Source of the DNA: an uncultured bacterium
Lineage (GTDB): Bacteria > Planctomycetota > Phycisphaerae > Phycisphaerales > SM1A02
Reading direction: 5' to 3'
NCBI GenBank assembly: GCA_903867275.1
Contig: CAIPQY010000249.1
Location: 1-16,298, forward strand
DNA length: 16,298 bases
Shown here: piece after piece, positions 6,513 through 14,408 of the stretch
Layout of the letters: every line of letters starts with the position of its first letter
Numbering within the stretch: position 1 is the stretch's first letter
Made by a program: the position numbers and the translations under genes
Notes under the pieces: model-generated
Told to the model about the DNA's origin: nothing
What the model saw: only the letters and a program-made list of their open reading frames with translations
Database searches by the model: none

Positions 6513-6540
6513 TCGCCATACGCGCCGATGCGGCTATAGT
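6513..6540 (+). promoter_or_regulatory. Candidate promoter of the metal efflux operon
   Basis: TATAGT (6535-6540) is a good -10 box, with a weak TCGCCA (6513-6518; four of six consensus bases) 16 bp upstream. The first base of the next ATG is 6549, so the message would be leaderless or nearly so. Confidence 0.45.
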
Positions 6541-6548
6541 GCATCTCG

Positions 6549-7004
6549 ATGACACGTCGCCCGTTCATCCACCGCTGGATGGCCCTGCTGAGCCTGTGTG
6601 CGTTCACGCTGGGGCAGGCGTGGCTCTGTCCATCGGCGGTCTGGTGCCACGATGCGGCGACCGGTCGCGCGCATCTGGAGGTCGCGTGCGGCGGTCAGGA
6701 CTGCTGCCATGCCTCGTTGCCAGGTGCCGACGACTCCACGTATGTGCTGGCCGATGGCGTTGGCGCCAGCCTTCATGATGGCGATGGGTGCGTCGATGTT
6801 GCGGTGGTGCAGATGGCCATCCGTTCCGAGCACACTTCGGCGTGTGGGCTTGAGACCCTCACGCCTTGCGTGCTTCCGCCGACCCTTGCATGCGTGCCGC
6901 GCACCCTGGACGGTGTCGATCGTGCATGCGTGATCCAGCCCTCCGAGGTGCTGCGCCCACCGGATCCCTTGGCGCTGATCGAGTTCGTGATTCTCGTGGT
7001 GTGA
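6549..7004 (+). CDS. Small secreted Cys-rich protein heading the metal efflux operon
   Basis: The 151-residue product starts with a signal or anchor segment (about 8-27) and has eleven Cys, including WCHDAATGRAHLE (32-44), ACGGQDCCH (46-54) and DGCVDV (79-84). The arrangement C-x5-G-x-x-x-x-E, then CC, then C-x-D resembles small exported proteins I recall from the front of heavy-metal RND operons, but I cannot confirm this by search. Cys and His clusters in an exported protein next to a metal pump suggest metal binding, perhaps as a periplasmic metal chaperone or sensor; this is inference. The ATG at 6549 follows the -10 box by 8 bp and has no Shine-Dalgarno sequence. The next gene starts 110 bp later on the same strand. 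Confidence 0.6.
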   Translation: MTRRPFIHRWMALLSLCAFTLGQAWLCPSAVWCHDAATGRAHLEVACGGQDCCHASLPGADDSTYVLADGVGASLHDGDGCVDVAVVQMAIRSEHTSACGLETLTPCVLPPTLACVPRTLDGVDRACVIQPSEVLRPPDPLALIEFVILVV

Positions 7005-7022
7005 GGTCCGTGGTGCCGGTCG

Positions 7023-7039
7023 TGCGGTGCTGCACCGCA
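7023..7039. repeat. 17-bp palindrome between the Cys-rich gene and the czcC-like gene
   Basis: TGCGGTGC-T-GCACCGCA is symmetric around 7031. It lies in the 110-bp gap inside the presumed operon. It could be a protein-binding site or an mRNA processing or attenuation hairpin; a loop of one base means real RNA pairing would open a few inner pairs. Confidence 0.35.
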
Positions 7040-7114
7040 TGCAACCGGCCTTCATCACCGTGTCCGCCGGACATGGTGCCTGTTCCACATGTGCCCCACA
7101 CGAGATTGCACCCG

Positions 7115-8623
7115 ATGCACCCAACGCGATTACCCATTTGGCGCGACGAATGCCGCGCACGCAAGTCCCTTGCCGCAGCCTTGCTCGCTGCCGCCGCACC
7201 ACCGATGCTGGTTCTGACGATCGGTTGTCAGCCCGCCCCGCGCGTCGATCTCGAGGCAGCCACCTCCATGGGCGATGCCATCGGCCTTCCCGATGCCGTG
7301 CAGTTCCGCAAGCTTGGCGCCGATGATGTGCCACTGGACGAACCTGTGGCGGCTGGGCAACTCACGCTTGCCATGGCCATGCAGCGATCCGTGCTGACCG
7401 ATCCATCGCTGCAGGCCGCGCTGGCCCGCGTGCGCATGGCCGTGGCCGATGCCGATCAGGCGCGCCTGCTCCCAAATCCGGTGCTCTTCGTGGTGGTGCG
7501 CTGGGGTGCGGGCTCGCCACAGGTGGAGGCGTCGTTTGTGCAGGATTTCATGCAGGCCCTGCAGATTCCGCGTCGCTCCAGCGCGGCCGACAACCGCCTG
7601 CGATCCGCCGCCGCCGATGCCGTCACCGTTGCACTGGATGTGGCGGCCGAGGTGCAGCAGCGATACGCGGCCGCCCAGGCGGCATCCGCGCTGGTGCCGG
7701 CCCTGCGCGCGCGCATGCAGGTGGTGGAACGCATGGCGACCATCGCCGATGACCGACTGTCCGCGGGCGAAGCGGGAGCGGGTGATGTGGCAACGCTGGG
7801 TGCGCAGCGGGTCAGCCTGCAGGTGGACATCGACACGGCCGTGCTGGCCGAGCGTGAGGCACGCATTCGACTCGCCCGAGCGATCGGCGAGCCATCGTCG
7901 ATGGCCGACTGGACACTGGATCCATGGACGCCGCCTGCCGTCGATCTGCAGCCCGAGGGCGCCTGGGTGAAGGTGGCGTTGTCGAAGCGGCCCGAGATCC
8001 AGGCGATCGCATGGAAACTTGCCGCGCTGGGTGATGACAAGGCGCTCGCGCATCTCCTGCCCTGGGATGAGGACGACGCGCTGCTGCCCCTTCCCAACCC
8101 GTGGGAACCCGCGAGTGCGGGTGTTGATTTCCAGAAGGAGGATGGATCCGCGATCGGCCCATCCTTCGCGACGCCCGTGCCCATCTTCGACATGGGACAG
8201 GCCCGTCGTGCGCGCGTGACGGCCGAGGTGCAGGCGGCGCGGCACGATCTGGTGAACGCCAGCCGTCAGGTGATCGAGGAGGTGCGCACGGCGTATCAGA
8301 CGCTGCTTGCGAGCGCCGCCAATCAGCGTCGCATCCGTGGGCAGCTGATTCCGCTGCAGGAGCGCCGTCGTTCGATCGCCGATGCCGCCTACCGCGTCGG
8401 CGAGTCGGATGTCACCACGCTGTTCCTCGCCGAGCACGACCTGCAGATGGCCCAGGCGCAGGTGATCGCCGTGGAACTGCAGGCCAGCAACGCGCGGGTG
8501 CGCCTGCAGCGCGCCGTGGGCGGTGCGGCGGCCGAGCGCTCGCTCACGGGTGCGGTCACTGCAGTGCCCGCCATGCTTTCGGACACCGTCCAGATCTCCA
8601 CTCTCGAGAAGGTTCAACCATGA
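7115..8623 (+). CDS. czcC: Outer-membrane efflux lipoprotein, TolC/CzcC family
   Basis: The outer-membrane channel of a tripartite metal pump. ATG 7115 gives 502 residues, with a basic N-terminus, a hydrophobic run (about 19-37) and a lipobox-like TIGC ending at Cys38; ATG 7073 in frame is possible. The mature part has the two-repeat, helix-rich OEP layout. An early amphipathic segment, TLAMAMQRSVLTDPSLQAA, is followed by DADQARLLPNPVL and a long coiled region. The second repeat contains TPVPIFDMGQARRARVTAE and ends near GESDVTTLFLAEHDL. The P-I-F-D-x-G-Q turn is a common TolC-family mark. The stop codon overlaps the next ATG (ATGA at 8620-8623), so translation is coupled to the adaptor gene. 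The metal specificity cannot be read from this component. The symbol is given by family and operon position. Confidence 0.85.
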   Translation: MHPTRLPIWRDECRARKSLAAALLAAAAPPMLVLTIGCQPAPRVDLEAATSMGDAIGLPDAVQFRKLGADDVPLDEPVAAGQLTLAMAMQRSVLTDPSLQAALARVRMAVADADQARLLPNPVLFVVVRWGAGSPQVEASFVQDFMQALQIPRRSSAADNRLRSAAADAVTVALDVAAEVQQRYAAAQAASALVPALRARMQVVERMATIADDRLSAGEAGAGDVATLGAQRVSLQVDIDTAVLAEREARIRLARAIGEPSSMADWTLDPWTPPAVDLQPEGAWVKVALSKRPEIQAIAWKLAALGDDKALAHLLPWDEDDALLPLPNPWEPASAGVDFQKEDGSAIGPSFATPVPIFDMGQARRARVTAEVQAARHDLVNASRQVIEEVRTAYQTLLASAANQRRIRGQLIPLQERRRSIADAAYRVGESDVTTLFLAEHDLQMAQAQVIAVELQASNARVRLQRAVGGAAAERSLTGAVTAVPAMLSDTVQISTLEKVQP

Positions 8624-9942
8624 ACACGACACGTTGCAGGAATGCCCACCAGCTCTCCATCCGCCATCTGACTGTCGCAGGGTGCATCGCATGCCTGTCG
8701 ATGGCGCTGGCCGGCTGCGGTGGTTCCGCGCAGGACGCCTCGCATGCGCACGATCATGCCGCCGACGGTGCGCACGCGCACGATCACGGGCAGCCGCCGG
8801 CGCACGACGATGCACACGCCCATGTGGATGAGGTGCATCTCACGCCCGAAGCGATTGCGCGATACGGCATCCGAACCGGCACGGTCGCGCGGATCGCGCT
8901 GCAGGATTCCGTGCTCGCCCCCGCACGCGTCACCTTCAACGCCGAGGCCATGGCCCATGTCGGGTCGCCGCTGCGTGGTCGCGTGGTGGAGGTGAAGGTT
9001 CGCACCGGTGACAAGGTGACGGTTGGCCAGGAACTGCTGGTCATCGAAAGTCCGGAACTCGGCGAGGCCCAGGCCGATCTGCTGCAGCGACGCGCCGCGG
9101 TGGTGGCGGCCGGACCCGCAACCGAACTGGCCAAGGCGGCGTGGGAACGGGCGAAGGGTCTGCACGAGCGTTCGCAAGGCATCGCGCTTGGCGAGGTGCA
9201 GCGTCGCGAGGCGGAGTATCGCGGCGCACTGGCTTCCCAGCGCACTGCCGAGGCGGCGGCGACCGCAGCGCAGAACCGGCTGCAGTTGCTCGGCATGTCC
9301 AGGGATCAGGTGGAGTCGTTCCTGAAGTCCGCCGAGATTTCCGCTCGGTTCGCCATCAAGGCACCGATCGACGCAACGGTGGTGCAGCGCGAGATCACCC
9401 TCGGTGAACTCGTGGGGCCCGACCGCGATTCGCTGCTGGTGCTGGCGGACACGCGATCGCCTTGGGTGATTGCCGATGTCGGCGAGTCCGGTCTTCGTCA
9501 GGTGATGCCGGGCGCCAAGGCATGGGTGCGCCTTGGCGCCACTGGCGCGGATCGGTTGGAGGGCACGGTGGTGCTCGTCGCCTCATCCGTCGATCCATCC
9601 ACGCGCACGGCCGCGGTGCGCATCGAGATCCCCGACGGAGGATCGGCCCTGAAGCCGGGCATGTTCGCGCAGGCGGAGATCCTGGTGCCGGTCAACGGTG
9701 GGGCGCAGGTGGTGGTCGTGCCCGATGAGGCGGTGCAGACCGTCGAAGGTGGCCCGGCCGTGTTCGTGCCGGTGAAGGACGAGCCGAACACCTACGCAGC
9801 GCGACCGGTGCGCGTGGGCAAGGCCATCGGAGGGATGGTGCCCATTCTCGAGGGCCTGACACCCGGCGAGGAAGTGGTGGTCGCTGGAAGCTTCATCCTG
9901 AAGGCGGAACTCGGCAAGGCCGGCGCCGCCCACGAACACTGA
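8620..9942 (+). CDS. czcB: RND membrane-fusion (adaptor) lipoprotein, CzcB family, with His-rich N-terminus
   Basis: The 440-residue periplasmic adaptor links the inner-membrane pump to the outer-membrane channel. It has a lipobox LAGC (30-33) and then a His-rich segment (42-73) with repeated HxH units (HAHDH twice, then HAHVDEVH), a plausible site for catching divalent metal. The barrel-sandwich/lipoyl half (about 113-145, GSPLRGRVVEVKVRTGD) is followed by a long helical hairpin rich in Ala, Glu and Arg (about 146-240). The returning lipoyl half contains IKAPIDATVVQREITLGELV, and beta-barrel and membrane-proximal domains lead to a terminal HEH. AGAAGG lies upstream of the ATG inside the end of the preceding gene, and the start overlaps that gene's stop. 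The family is clear; Zn/Co/Cd as substrates are inferred from the His tail and the pump motif. Confidence 0.9.
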   Translation: MNTTRCRNAHQLSIRHLTVAGCIACLSMALAGCGGSAQDASHAHDHAADGAHAHDHGQPPAHDDAHAHVDEVHLTPEAIARYGIRTGTVARIALQDSVLAPARVTFNAEAMAHVGSPLRGRVVEVKVRTGDKVTVGQELLVIESPELGEAQADLLQRRAAVVAAGPATELAKAAWERAKGLHERSQGIALGEVQRREAEYRGALASQRTAEAAATAAQNRLQLLGMSRDQVESFLKSAEISARFAIKAPIDATVVQREITLGELVGPDRDSLLVLADTRSPWVIADVGESGLRQVMPGAKAWVRLGATGADRLEGTVVLVASSVDPSTRTAAVRIEIPDGGSALKPGMFAQAEILVPVNGGAQVVVVPDEAVQTVEGGPAVFVPVKDEPNTYAARPVRVGKAIGGMVPILEGLTPGEEVVVAGSFILKAELGKAGAAHEH

Positions 9943-9967
9943 TCGCCGCAACCGGAAGGAACCGACC

Positions 9968-12900
9968 ATGCTCGAATCCATTCTTCGAATCTCCGTCAAG
10001 CACCGCTGGCTGGTGGTCCTCGTGACCACGCTGGTGGCCGCTGTCGGCATGTGGTCGCTTGGCAGGTTGCCCATCGACGCAGTGCCGGACATCACCAACA
10101 ATCAGGTGCAGATCAACACGGTCGCGCCCAGTCTGTCGCCGATCGAGGTGGAGAAGCAGGTCACGTACACCATCGAGAACGCCCTCGCCGGCATTCCCGG
10201 ATTGCAATCCACGCGCTCGCTGTCGCGCAACGGTTTCGCGCAGGTGACGGCGGTGTTCGACGATGACGTGAACATCTACTTCGCGCGCCAGCAGGTGAAC
10301 GAGCGACTCGCGGAGGCGAAGGACGCGCTGCCGCCCGGCGTGGAGCCGGTCATGGGGCCGATCGCGACCGGGCTCGGCGAGATCTACATGTACACGGTCG
10401 AGTTCGAGCATCCGCGCGGCGAAGGCGCCATGGTCACGCCCGGCATGCCCGGTTGGCAGCCCGATGGCACCTATCGAACCCCCGAAGGCCGAACGCTCTC
10501 CACCGATCTGGAGCGTGCGTCCTTCCTGCGCGAAGTGCAGGACTGGATCATCCGTCCACAGCTGAAGGGGGTCCGCAACGTCGCCGGCGTGGAGGCGATC
10601 GGCGGATACGTGAAGCAGTACCACGTGCAGCCGGATCCGCTGAAACTGGTGGCTTTCGGCCTCGCCTTCACCGATGTCATCGACGCGATCGAGCGCAACA
10701 ACATCTCGACCGGCGCGGGATACGTGGAGCACAAGGGCGAGAGCTACCTGGTTCGCGCCACGGGCCGCATCGAGCGCCCCGAACAGGTGGAGGACATCGC
10801 CATCGTCACCCGCGCCGGCGTGCCCATCCGTGTGGCCGATGTGCTGATGGATGGCACGCGCGTCGGCATCGGACGCGAGTTGCGCACCGGCTCGGCCAGC
10901 GAGAACGGGGAGGAAGTGGTGGTGTCGACGGCCATCATGCTGTTGGGGGCCAACAGCCGGCAGGTGGCGGCCGATGTGGACGCGAAGATGGCGGAGGTGC
11001 AGCGATCGCTGCCGCCCGATGTGCGCGCGAAGACGGTGCTCAATCGAACCAAGCTGGTCGACGCGACGATCGCCACGGTGCAGCGCAATCTGCTCGAAGG
11101 CGCGATCCTGGTGATCGTGGTGCTTCTGCTGCTGCTCGGCAACGTCCGTGCCGCGATCATCTGCGCCCTCGCCATCCCGCTGTCCATGCTCATGACCGCC
11201 ACGGCCATGGTGCAGGGCAAGGTCAGCGGCAACCTGATGTCGCTTGGCGCGATCGACTTCGGTCTGATCGTGGACGGTGCGGTGATCATCGTGGAGAACT
11301 GCCTGCGTCGTCTGGCCGAGCGTCAGCATCGCGAGGGTCGCACGCTCGCGCTGTCGGAACGGCTGCACGAGGTGATGGCCGCTTCGAAGGAGATGATCCA
11401 GCCGTCCGTCTATGGCCAGGCGATCATCGTGACGGTGTATTTCCCGATCCTCGCGCTGACCGGCGTCGAGGGCAAGATGTTCCATCCGATGGCGCTCACG
11501 GTGATCTTCGCGCTGCTGGCGGCATTCGCCCTGTCGCTCACGTTCGTTCCGGCGATGGTCGCCATCCTCGTGTGCGGGCAGGTGAGCGAGCGCGAGATGC
11601 CGCCCATCCGCTGGGCCCGCGCGATGTATGCGCCGGTGCTGGCGTGGTCCGTGCGGCATCGATGGGTGGTCACGGGGTGCGCCATCGGTGCGCTGGGCAT
11701 CTCCGTGTCGCTCTTCACGCGTCTGGGTCAGGAGTTCGTGCCCACGCTCGACGAGAAGGATCTGGCGATGCATGCCATGCGGGTGGCGTCCACCGGCATC
11801 ACCCAGTCCCAGTCGATGCAGTTCGATGTGGAGCGGGCGGTGTCCAGCATTCCGGAGGTGGCGTTCGTGTACTCCAAGACCGGCACCGCCGAGATGGCCA
11901 CGGATCCCATGCCGCCCAACGTCTCCGACACCTTCATCATCTTCAAGCCGCAGTCGTCATGGCGCAGCGAGGCCGAACTCGACGCGGCGATCCAGGCTGC
12001 GCGACACGCGCAGGAAGGCGTGGCTGGGCACGGTGATGCGCACGCCGGACATGCCGATGACGAAGCGGCATCCGAAGTGCGGATCGAGGGGCACAAGGGC
12101 AAGTTGATCCAGTTGATACAGCTCGCCGTTGCAGGCGTGCCGGGCAACAACTACGAGTTCACCCAGCCGATCCAGATGCGCTTCAACGAGCTCATCTCGG
12201 GCGTGCGTGGGGATGTGGCCGTGAAGGTGTACGGTGACGACTTTGCCGCCATGGAACGGACCGCGCAGCAGGTGCTGACGGCGCTGCAATCCATCCCGGG
12301 TGCTGCCGATGCCAAGGCGGAGCAGACGGAAGGACTTCCGGTGATGACCGTCGACATCGATCGCGGTGCGATCGCCCGGTATGGCCTGTCGGTGCATGAT
12401 GTGCAGGAGGTCGTCGCGGTTGCCATGGGCGGCCGCGAAGCGGGCCAAGTTTTCGAGGGCGACCGACGGTTCGACATCGTTGTGCGCCTGCCGGAGGCGC
12501 TTCGTGCGCGGCCAGACGCCATCGAGCGCCTGCCCATTCCATTGCCACGGTCCGCCGACGAGACGGATGATCGGGCAGACGGGGGTCATGACCGCATCGG
12601 CCAGCCACATTCGGCGCATGCCGACTTCGTTCCGCTTGGCAGCGTGGCTCGTCTGGTGGTGGAGGAGGGAACCAGCCAGATCAGTCGCGAGAACGGCAAG
12701 CGACGCATCGTGGTGCAGTGCAATGTGCGCGGCCGCGATCTTGGATCGTTCGTCGACGAGGCGCAGGCCAAGGTGGCCGCGCTGCCGTTGCCCGCAGGGC
12801 AGTGGATCGCGTGGGGCGGGCAGTACGAGAACCTTGTCGCCGCCAAGCATCGTCTGCTGCTCGTGGTGCCGCTGTGCTTCATGCTGATCTTCGTGCTGCT

Positions 12901-13339
12901 GTTTTCCACCTTCCGAAGCGTCGTGTACGCGCTGCTGGTGTTCACCGCGGTGCCGCTCGGACTCACCGGTGGAATCGCCGCGCTCTGGCTGCGCGACATG
13001 CCGTTCTCCATCTCCGCCGCCGTCGGGTTCATAGCGCTTTCGGGCGTGGCGGTGCTGAACGGTCTCGTCATGGTGTCGTTCATCAACCAGCTGCGTCGCG
13101 ATGGCATGTCCGTCGAGGACGCCGTGCAGCGTGGATGCATGGTTCGCCTGCGGCCGGTGCTCATGACGGCGCTCGTCGCGTCACTGGGATTCGTGCCCAT
13201 GGCGCTGGCGCATGGCACGGGTGCCGAGGTCCAGCGGCCACTCGCCACCGTGGTGATCGGTGGCCTTCTCTCCAGCACGCTGTTGACGCTCGTGGTGCTG
13301 CCCGCGCTGTACCGCATCTTCAGCGCCTCGCGCGCGTGA
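9968..13339 (+). CDS. czcA: Heavy-metal RND efflux pump, CzcA family
   Basis: The 1123-residue proton-driven inner-membrane pump is the engine of the tripartite system. It begins MLESILRISVKHRWLVVL, with the first span about 12-32, and shows DAVPDITNNQVQ (38-49) and the heavy-metal RND signature DFGLIVDGAVIIVEN (430-444), whose acidic residues carry protons. The DFG-x3-DGA form is that of divalent-cation (Zn/Co/Cd or Ni/Co) pumps rather than Cu/Ag pumps. It is a little longer than the usual 1040-1070, partly because of two insertions in the second large periplasmic loop. One is around residues 680-699, with His680, His688, His692 and His695. The other is around 864-887, rich in Asp and with His874, His881 and His884. 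GGAAGGA lies 7 bp upstream of the ATG, and the gap from czcB is 25 bp, so it is in the same operon. Confidence 0.93.
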   Translation: MLESILRISVKHRWLVVLVTTLVAAVGMWSLGRLPIDAVPDITNNQVQINTVAPSLSPIEVEKQVTYTIENALAGIPGLQSTRSLSRNGFAQVTAVFDDDVNIYFARQQVNERLAEAKDALPPGVEPVMGPIATGLGEIYMYTVEFEHPRGEGAMVTPGMPGWQPDGTYRTPEGRTLSTDLERASFLREVQDWIIRPQLKGVRNVAGVEAIGGYVKQYHVQPDPLKLVAFGLAFTDVIDAIERNNISTGAGYVEHKGESYLVRATGRIERPEQVEDIAIVTRAGVPIRVADVLMDGTRVGIGRELRTGSASENGEEVVVSTAIMLLGANSRQVAADVDAKMAEVQRSLPPDVRAKTVLNRTKLVDATIATVQRNLLEGAILVIVVLLLLLGNVRAAIICALAIPLSMLMTATAMVQGKVSGNLMSLGAIDFGLIVDGAVIIVENCLRRLAERQHREGRTLALSERLHEVMAASKEMIQPSVYGQAIIVTVYFPILALTGVEGKMFHPMALTVIFALLAAFALSLTFVPAMVAILVCGQVSEREMPPIRWARAMYAPVLAWSVRHRWVVTGCAIGALGISVSLFTRLGQEFVPTLDEKDLAMHAMRVASTGITQSQSMQFDVERAVSSIPEVAFVYSKTGTAEMATDPMPPNVSDTFIIFKPQSSWRSEAELDAAIQAARHAQEGVAGHGDAHAGHADDEAASEVRIEGHKGKLIQLIQLAVAGVPGNNYEFTQPIQMRFNELISGVRGDVAVKVYGDDFAAMERTAQQVLTALQSIPGAADAKAEQTEGLPVMTVDIDRGAIARYGLSVHDVQEVVAVAMGGREAGQVFEGDRRFDIVVRLPEALRARPDAIERLPIPLPRSADETDDRADGGHDRIGQPHSAHADFVPLGSVARLVVEEGTSQISRENGKRRIVVQCNVRGRDLGSFVDEAQAKVAALPLPAGQWIAWGGQYENLVAAKHRLLLVVPLCFMLIFVLLFSTFRSVVYALLVFTAVPLGLTGGIAALWLRDMPFSISAAVGFIALSGVAVLNGLVMVSFINQLRRDGMSVEDAVQRGCMVRLRPVLMTALVASLGFVPMALAHGTGAEVQRPLATVVIGGLLSSTLLTLVVLPALYRIFSASRA

Positions 13340-13344
13340 TCACT

Positions 13345-13409
13345 GCACGCTCGGCAAGCGTGCCCTCATGCGGCAGGATGCCGCGGTGACCGTCACCTGC
13401 CTCGCGGCA
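13345..13409. terminator. Cluster of four adjacent hairpins between convergent genes
   Basis: GCACGCT (13345-13351) pairs with AGCGTGC (13357-13363). GCGGCA (13370-13375) pairs with TGCCGC (13379-13384). GGTGAC (13385-13390) pairs with GTCACC (13392-13397). TGCC (13398-13401) pairs with GGCA (13406-13409). TGCCGC could instead pair with a second GCGGCA at 13404-13409. The cluster sits just after czcA and before the end of the opposing acetyltransferase gene, so bidirectional termination is likely, though there is no T-run. Confidence 0.45.
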
Positions 13410-13455
13410 CCGTGCATGGTGGCCTCGAGCCTGTCCGGCCTCCGCACCACCGACT

Positions 13456-14241
13456 TCATGCATCGCCCCATGCGTAGAAGTCGATGCTGCACACTTCCTG
13501 AAAGCCGAGCTTCACGCAGATCGGCGCGGAAGTCTTGCGATCACCCTGCAGCACCGCCGTGTCCTTGCCCATCGCGCGCGCATCGGACAGTCGCGCGGCC
13601 ATCATGGCCGTGTAGATGCCGTGGCCGCGGTGTTCGCTCAGCGTGGCTGCGCCCTGCATGATCGCCACGCTGCTGCCGCGATGCATGAACATGCTGCACA
13701 CCGACACCGGTCCCTGCACGCCATCCAGGTACGCGAGGTAGTGATTGCCACCCTCGACCAGCGGCAGCACATCGCAGTACACGTCGGCCAGCGTCTCGGG
13801 CATGGGGTAGGCGTGTGCGTACAGGCGAACCACCTCGCCGCGATCCGCGGCGGTCGCCTTTCGCACGGTCACCGCCGGGTTGCACCGAAACTCGCGCTGC
13901 AGGTCGGTCAGCACCAGCCCGGCCTGTTCGATCACGCGCTTGAATCCGGCGGCTTCAAGCCTGGTCACCAGATCCACCGGCGTGGAGGATGGATTCACCC
14001 ACCAGCCAACCATGTGGCCGCGCGTGCCGAAGAAATCCTGCACCTGCGCGATCACGGCGTCGGCGTTCGCCTCGGTGAGCGTGGACACACCGATCATGTT
14101 GCCGAACACATGCGACACCTGCGGCGTGGCATGCGCGCGAACGCCAGGAAAGCGGGGCAGATCCCAGCGCCCTGGCACCTCCGGAAACTCGAACATGCTG
14201 TTCTCAAGAGCGTGCAGGATCGATTGCTGGGTTGCAGTCAT
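13456..14241 (-). CDS. GNAT family N-acetyltransferase
   Basis: The 261-residue protein has a C-terminal GNAT domain (about 123-258) beginning TVRKATAADRGEVVRLY. It contains the acetyl-CoA pyrophosphate-binding loop EHRGHGIYTAMM (203-214; R-G-x-G core), a following helix and the late motif SAPICVKLGFQEV (238-250). The N-terminal 120 residues, with RLEAAGFKRV (94-103), look like a degenerate GNAT-like half often found in this architecture. GNAT enzymes move an acetyl group from acetyl-CoA to an amine of a small molecule, antibiotic or protein; nothing here fixes the substrate. The ATG at 14241 has AAGGA 5 bp upstream. It lies 167 bp downstream of rsbT on the same strand, after a stretch with unusual potential RNA structure, and may be transcribed with rsbRT or from its own promoter. 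Confidence 0.85.
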   Translation of the reverse strand: MTATQQSILHALENSMFEFPEVPGRWDLPRFPGVRAHATPQVSHVFGNMIGVSTLTEANADAVIAQVQDFFGTRGHMVGWWVNPSSTPVDLVTRLEAAGFKRVIEQAGLVLTDLQREFRCNPAVTVRKATAADRGEVVRLYAHAYPMPETLADVYCDVLPLVEGGNHYLAYLDGVQGPVSVCSMFMHRGSSVAIMQGAATLSEHRGHGIYTAMMAARLSDARAMGKDTAVLQGDRKTSAPICVKLGFQEVCSIDFYAWGDA

Positions 14242-14281
14242 GAATTCCTTTGCGTGGGATGACTGGGCCGAGACACGAAAC

Positions 14282-14398
14282 CGGAGCGTACTCCGTTGGT
14301 CCGTTCACCCGAACGCATGGGCGGACCAGCGCGCGCAAAAACGGTTGCGCTGCATTCCGCCCGTCTCTGCGTGACAGCCCAGAGATCAAGGTCCGCCC
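14282..14398 (-). ncRNA. Candidate structured RNA leader between rsbT and the acetyltransferase gene
   Basis: Read on the minus strand, a perfect 9-bp outer stem (14398-14390 with 14327-14319) encloses two hairpins: TCTCTG/CAGAGA (14385-14380 with 14369-14364) and GCGCAA/TTGCGC (14350-14345 with 14338-14333). This would make a three-way junction. The downstream arm of the outer stem can instead pair with CGGACCA (14303-14297) over 7 bp, or with an internal GGGCGGA (14362-14356). A last hairpin CGGAG/CTCCG (14295-14291 with 14286-14282) sits about 40 nt before the start codon. Mutually exclusive pairing of this kind is what riboswitches and attenuators show. No known class was recognised, and GC-rich sequence makes chance stems common. 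Confidence 0.35.
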
Positions 14399-14408
14399 CG
14401 GCGCACAC

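Noticed and set aside
7130..8815. 561-codon minus-strand open frame opposite the czcC-like gene
   Set aside because: A shadow of the TolC-family gene; no motif and biased composition.
9893..11773. 626-codon minus-strand open frame opposite czcA
   Set aside because: His/Arg/Asp-rich shadow; the + strand carries the unmistakable RND signature.
10453..12036. 527-codon + strand frame overlapping czcA
   Set aside because: A frame-shifted reading of czcA with Arg/Gly-rich low-complexity translation.
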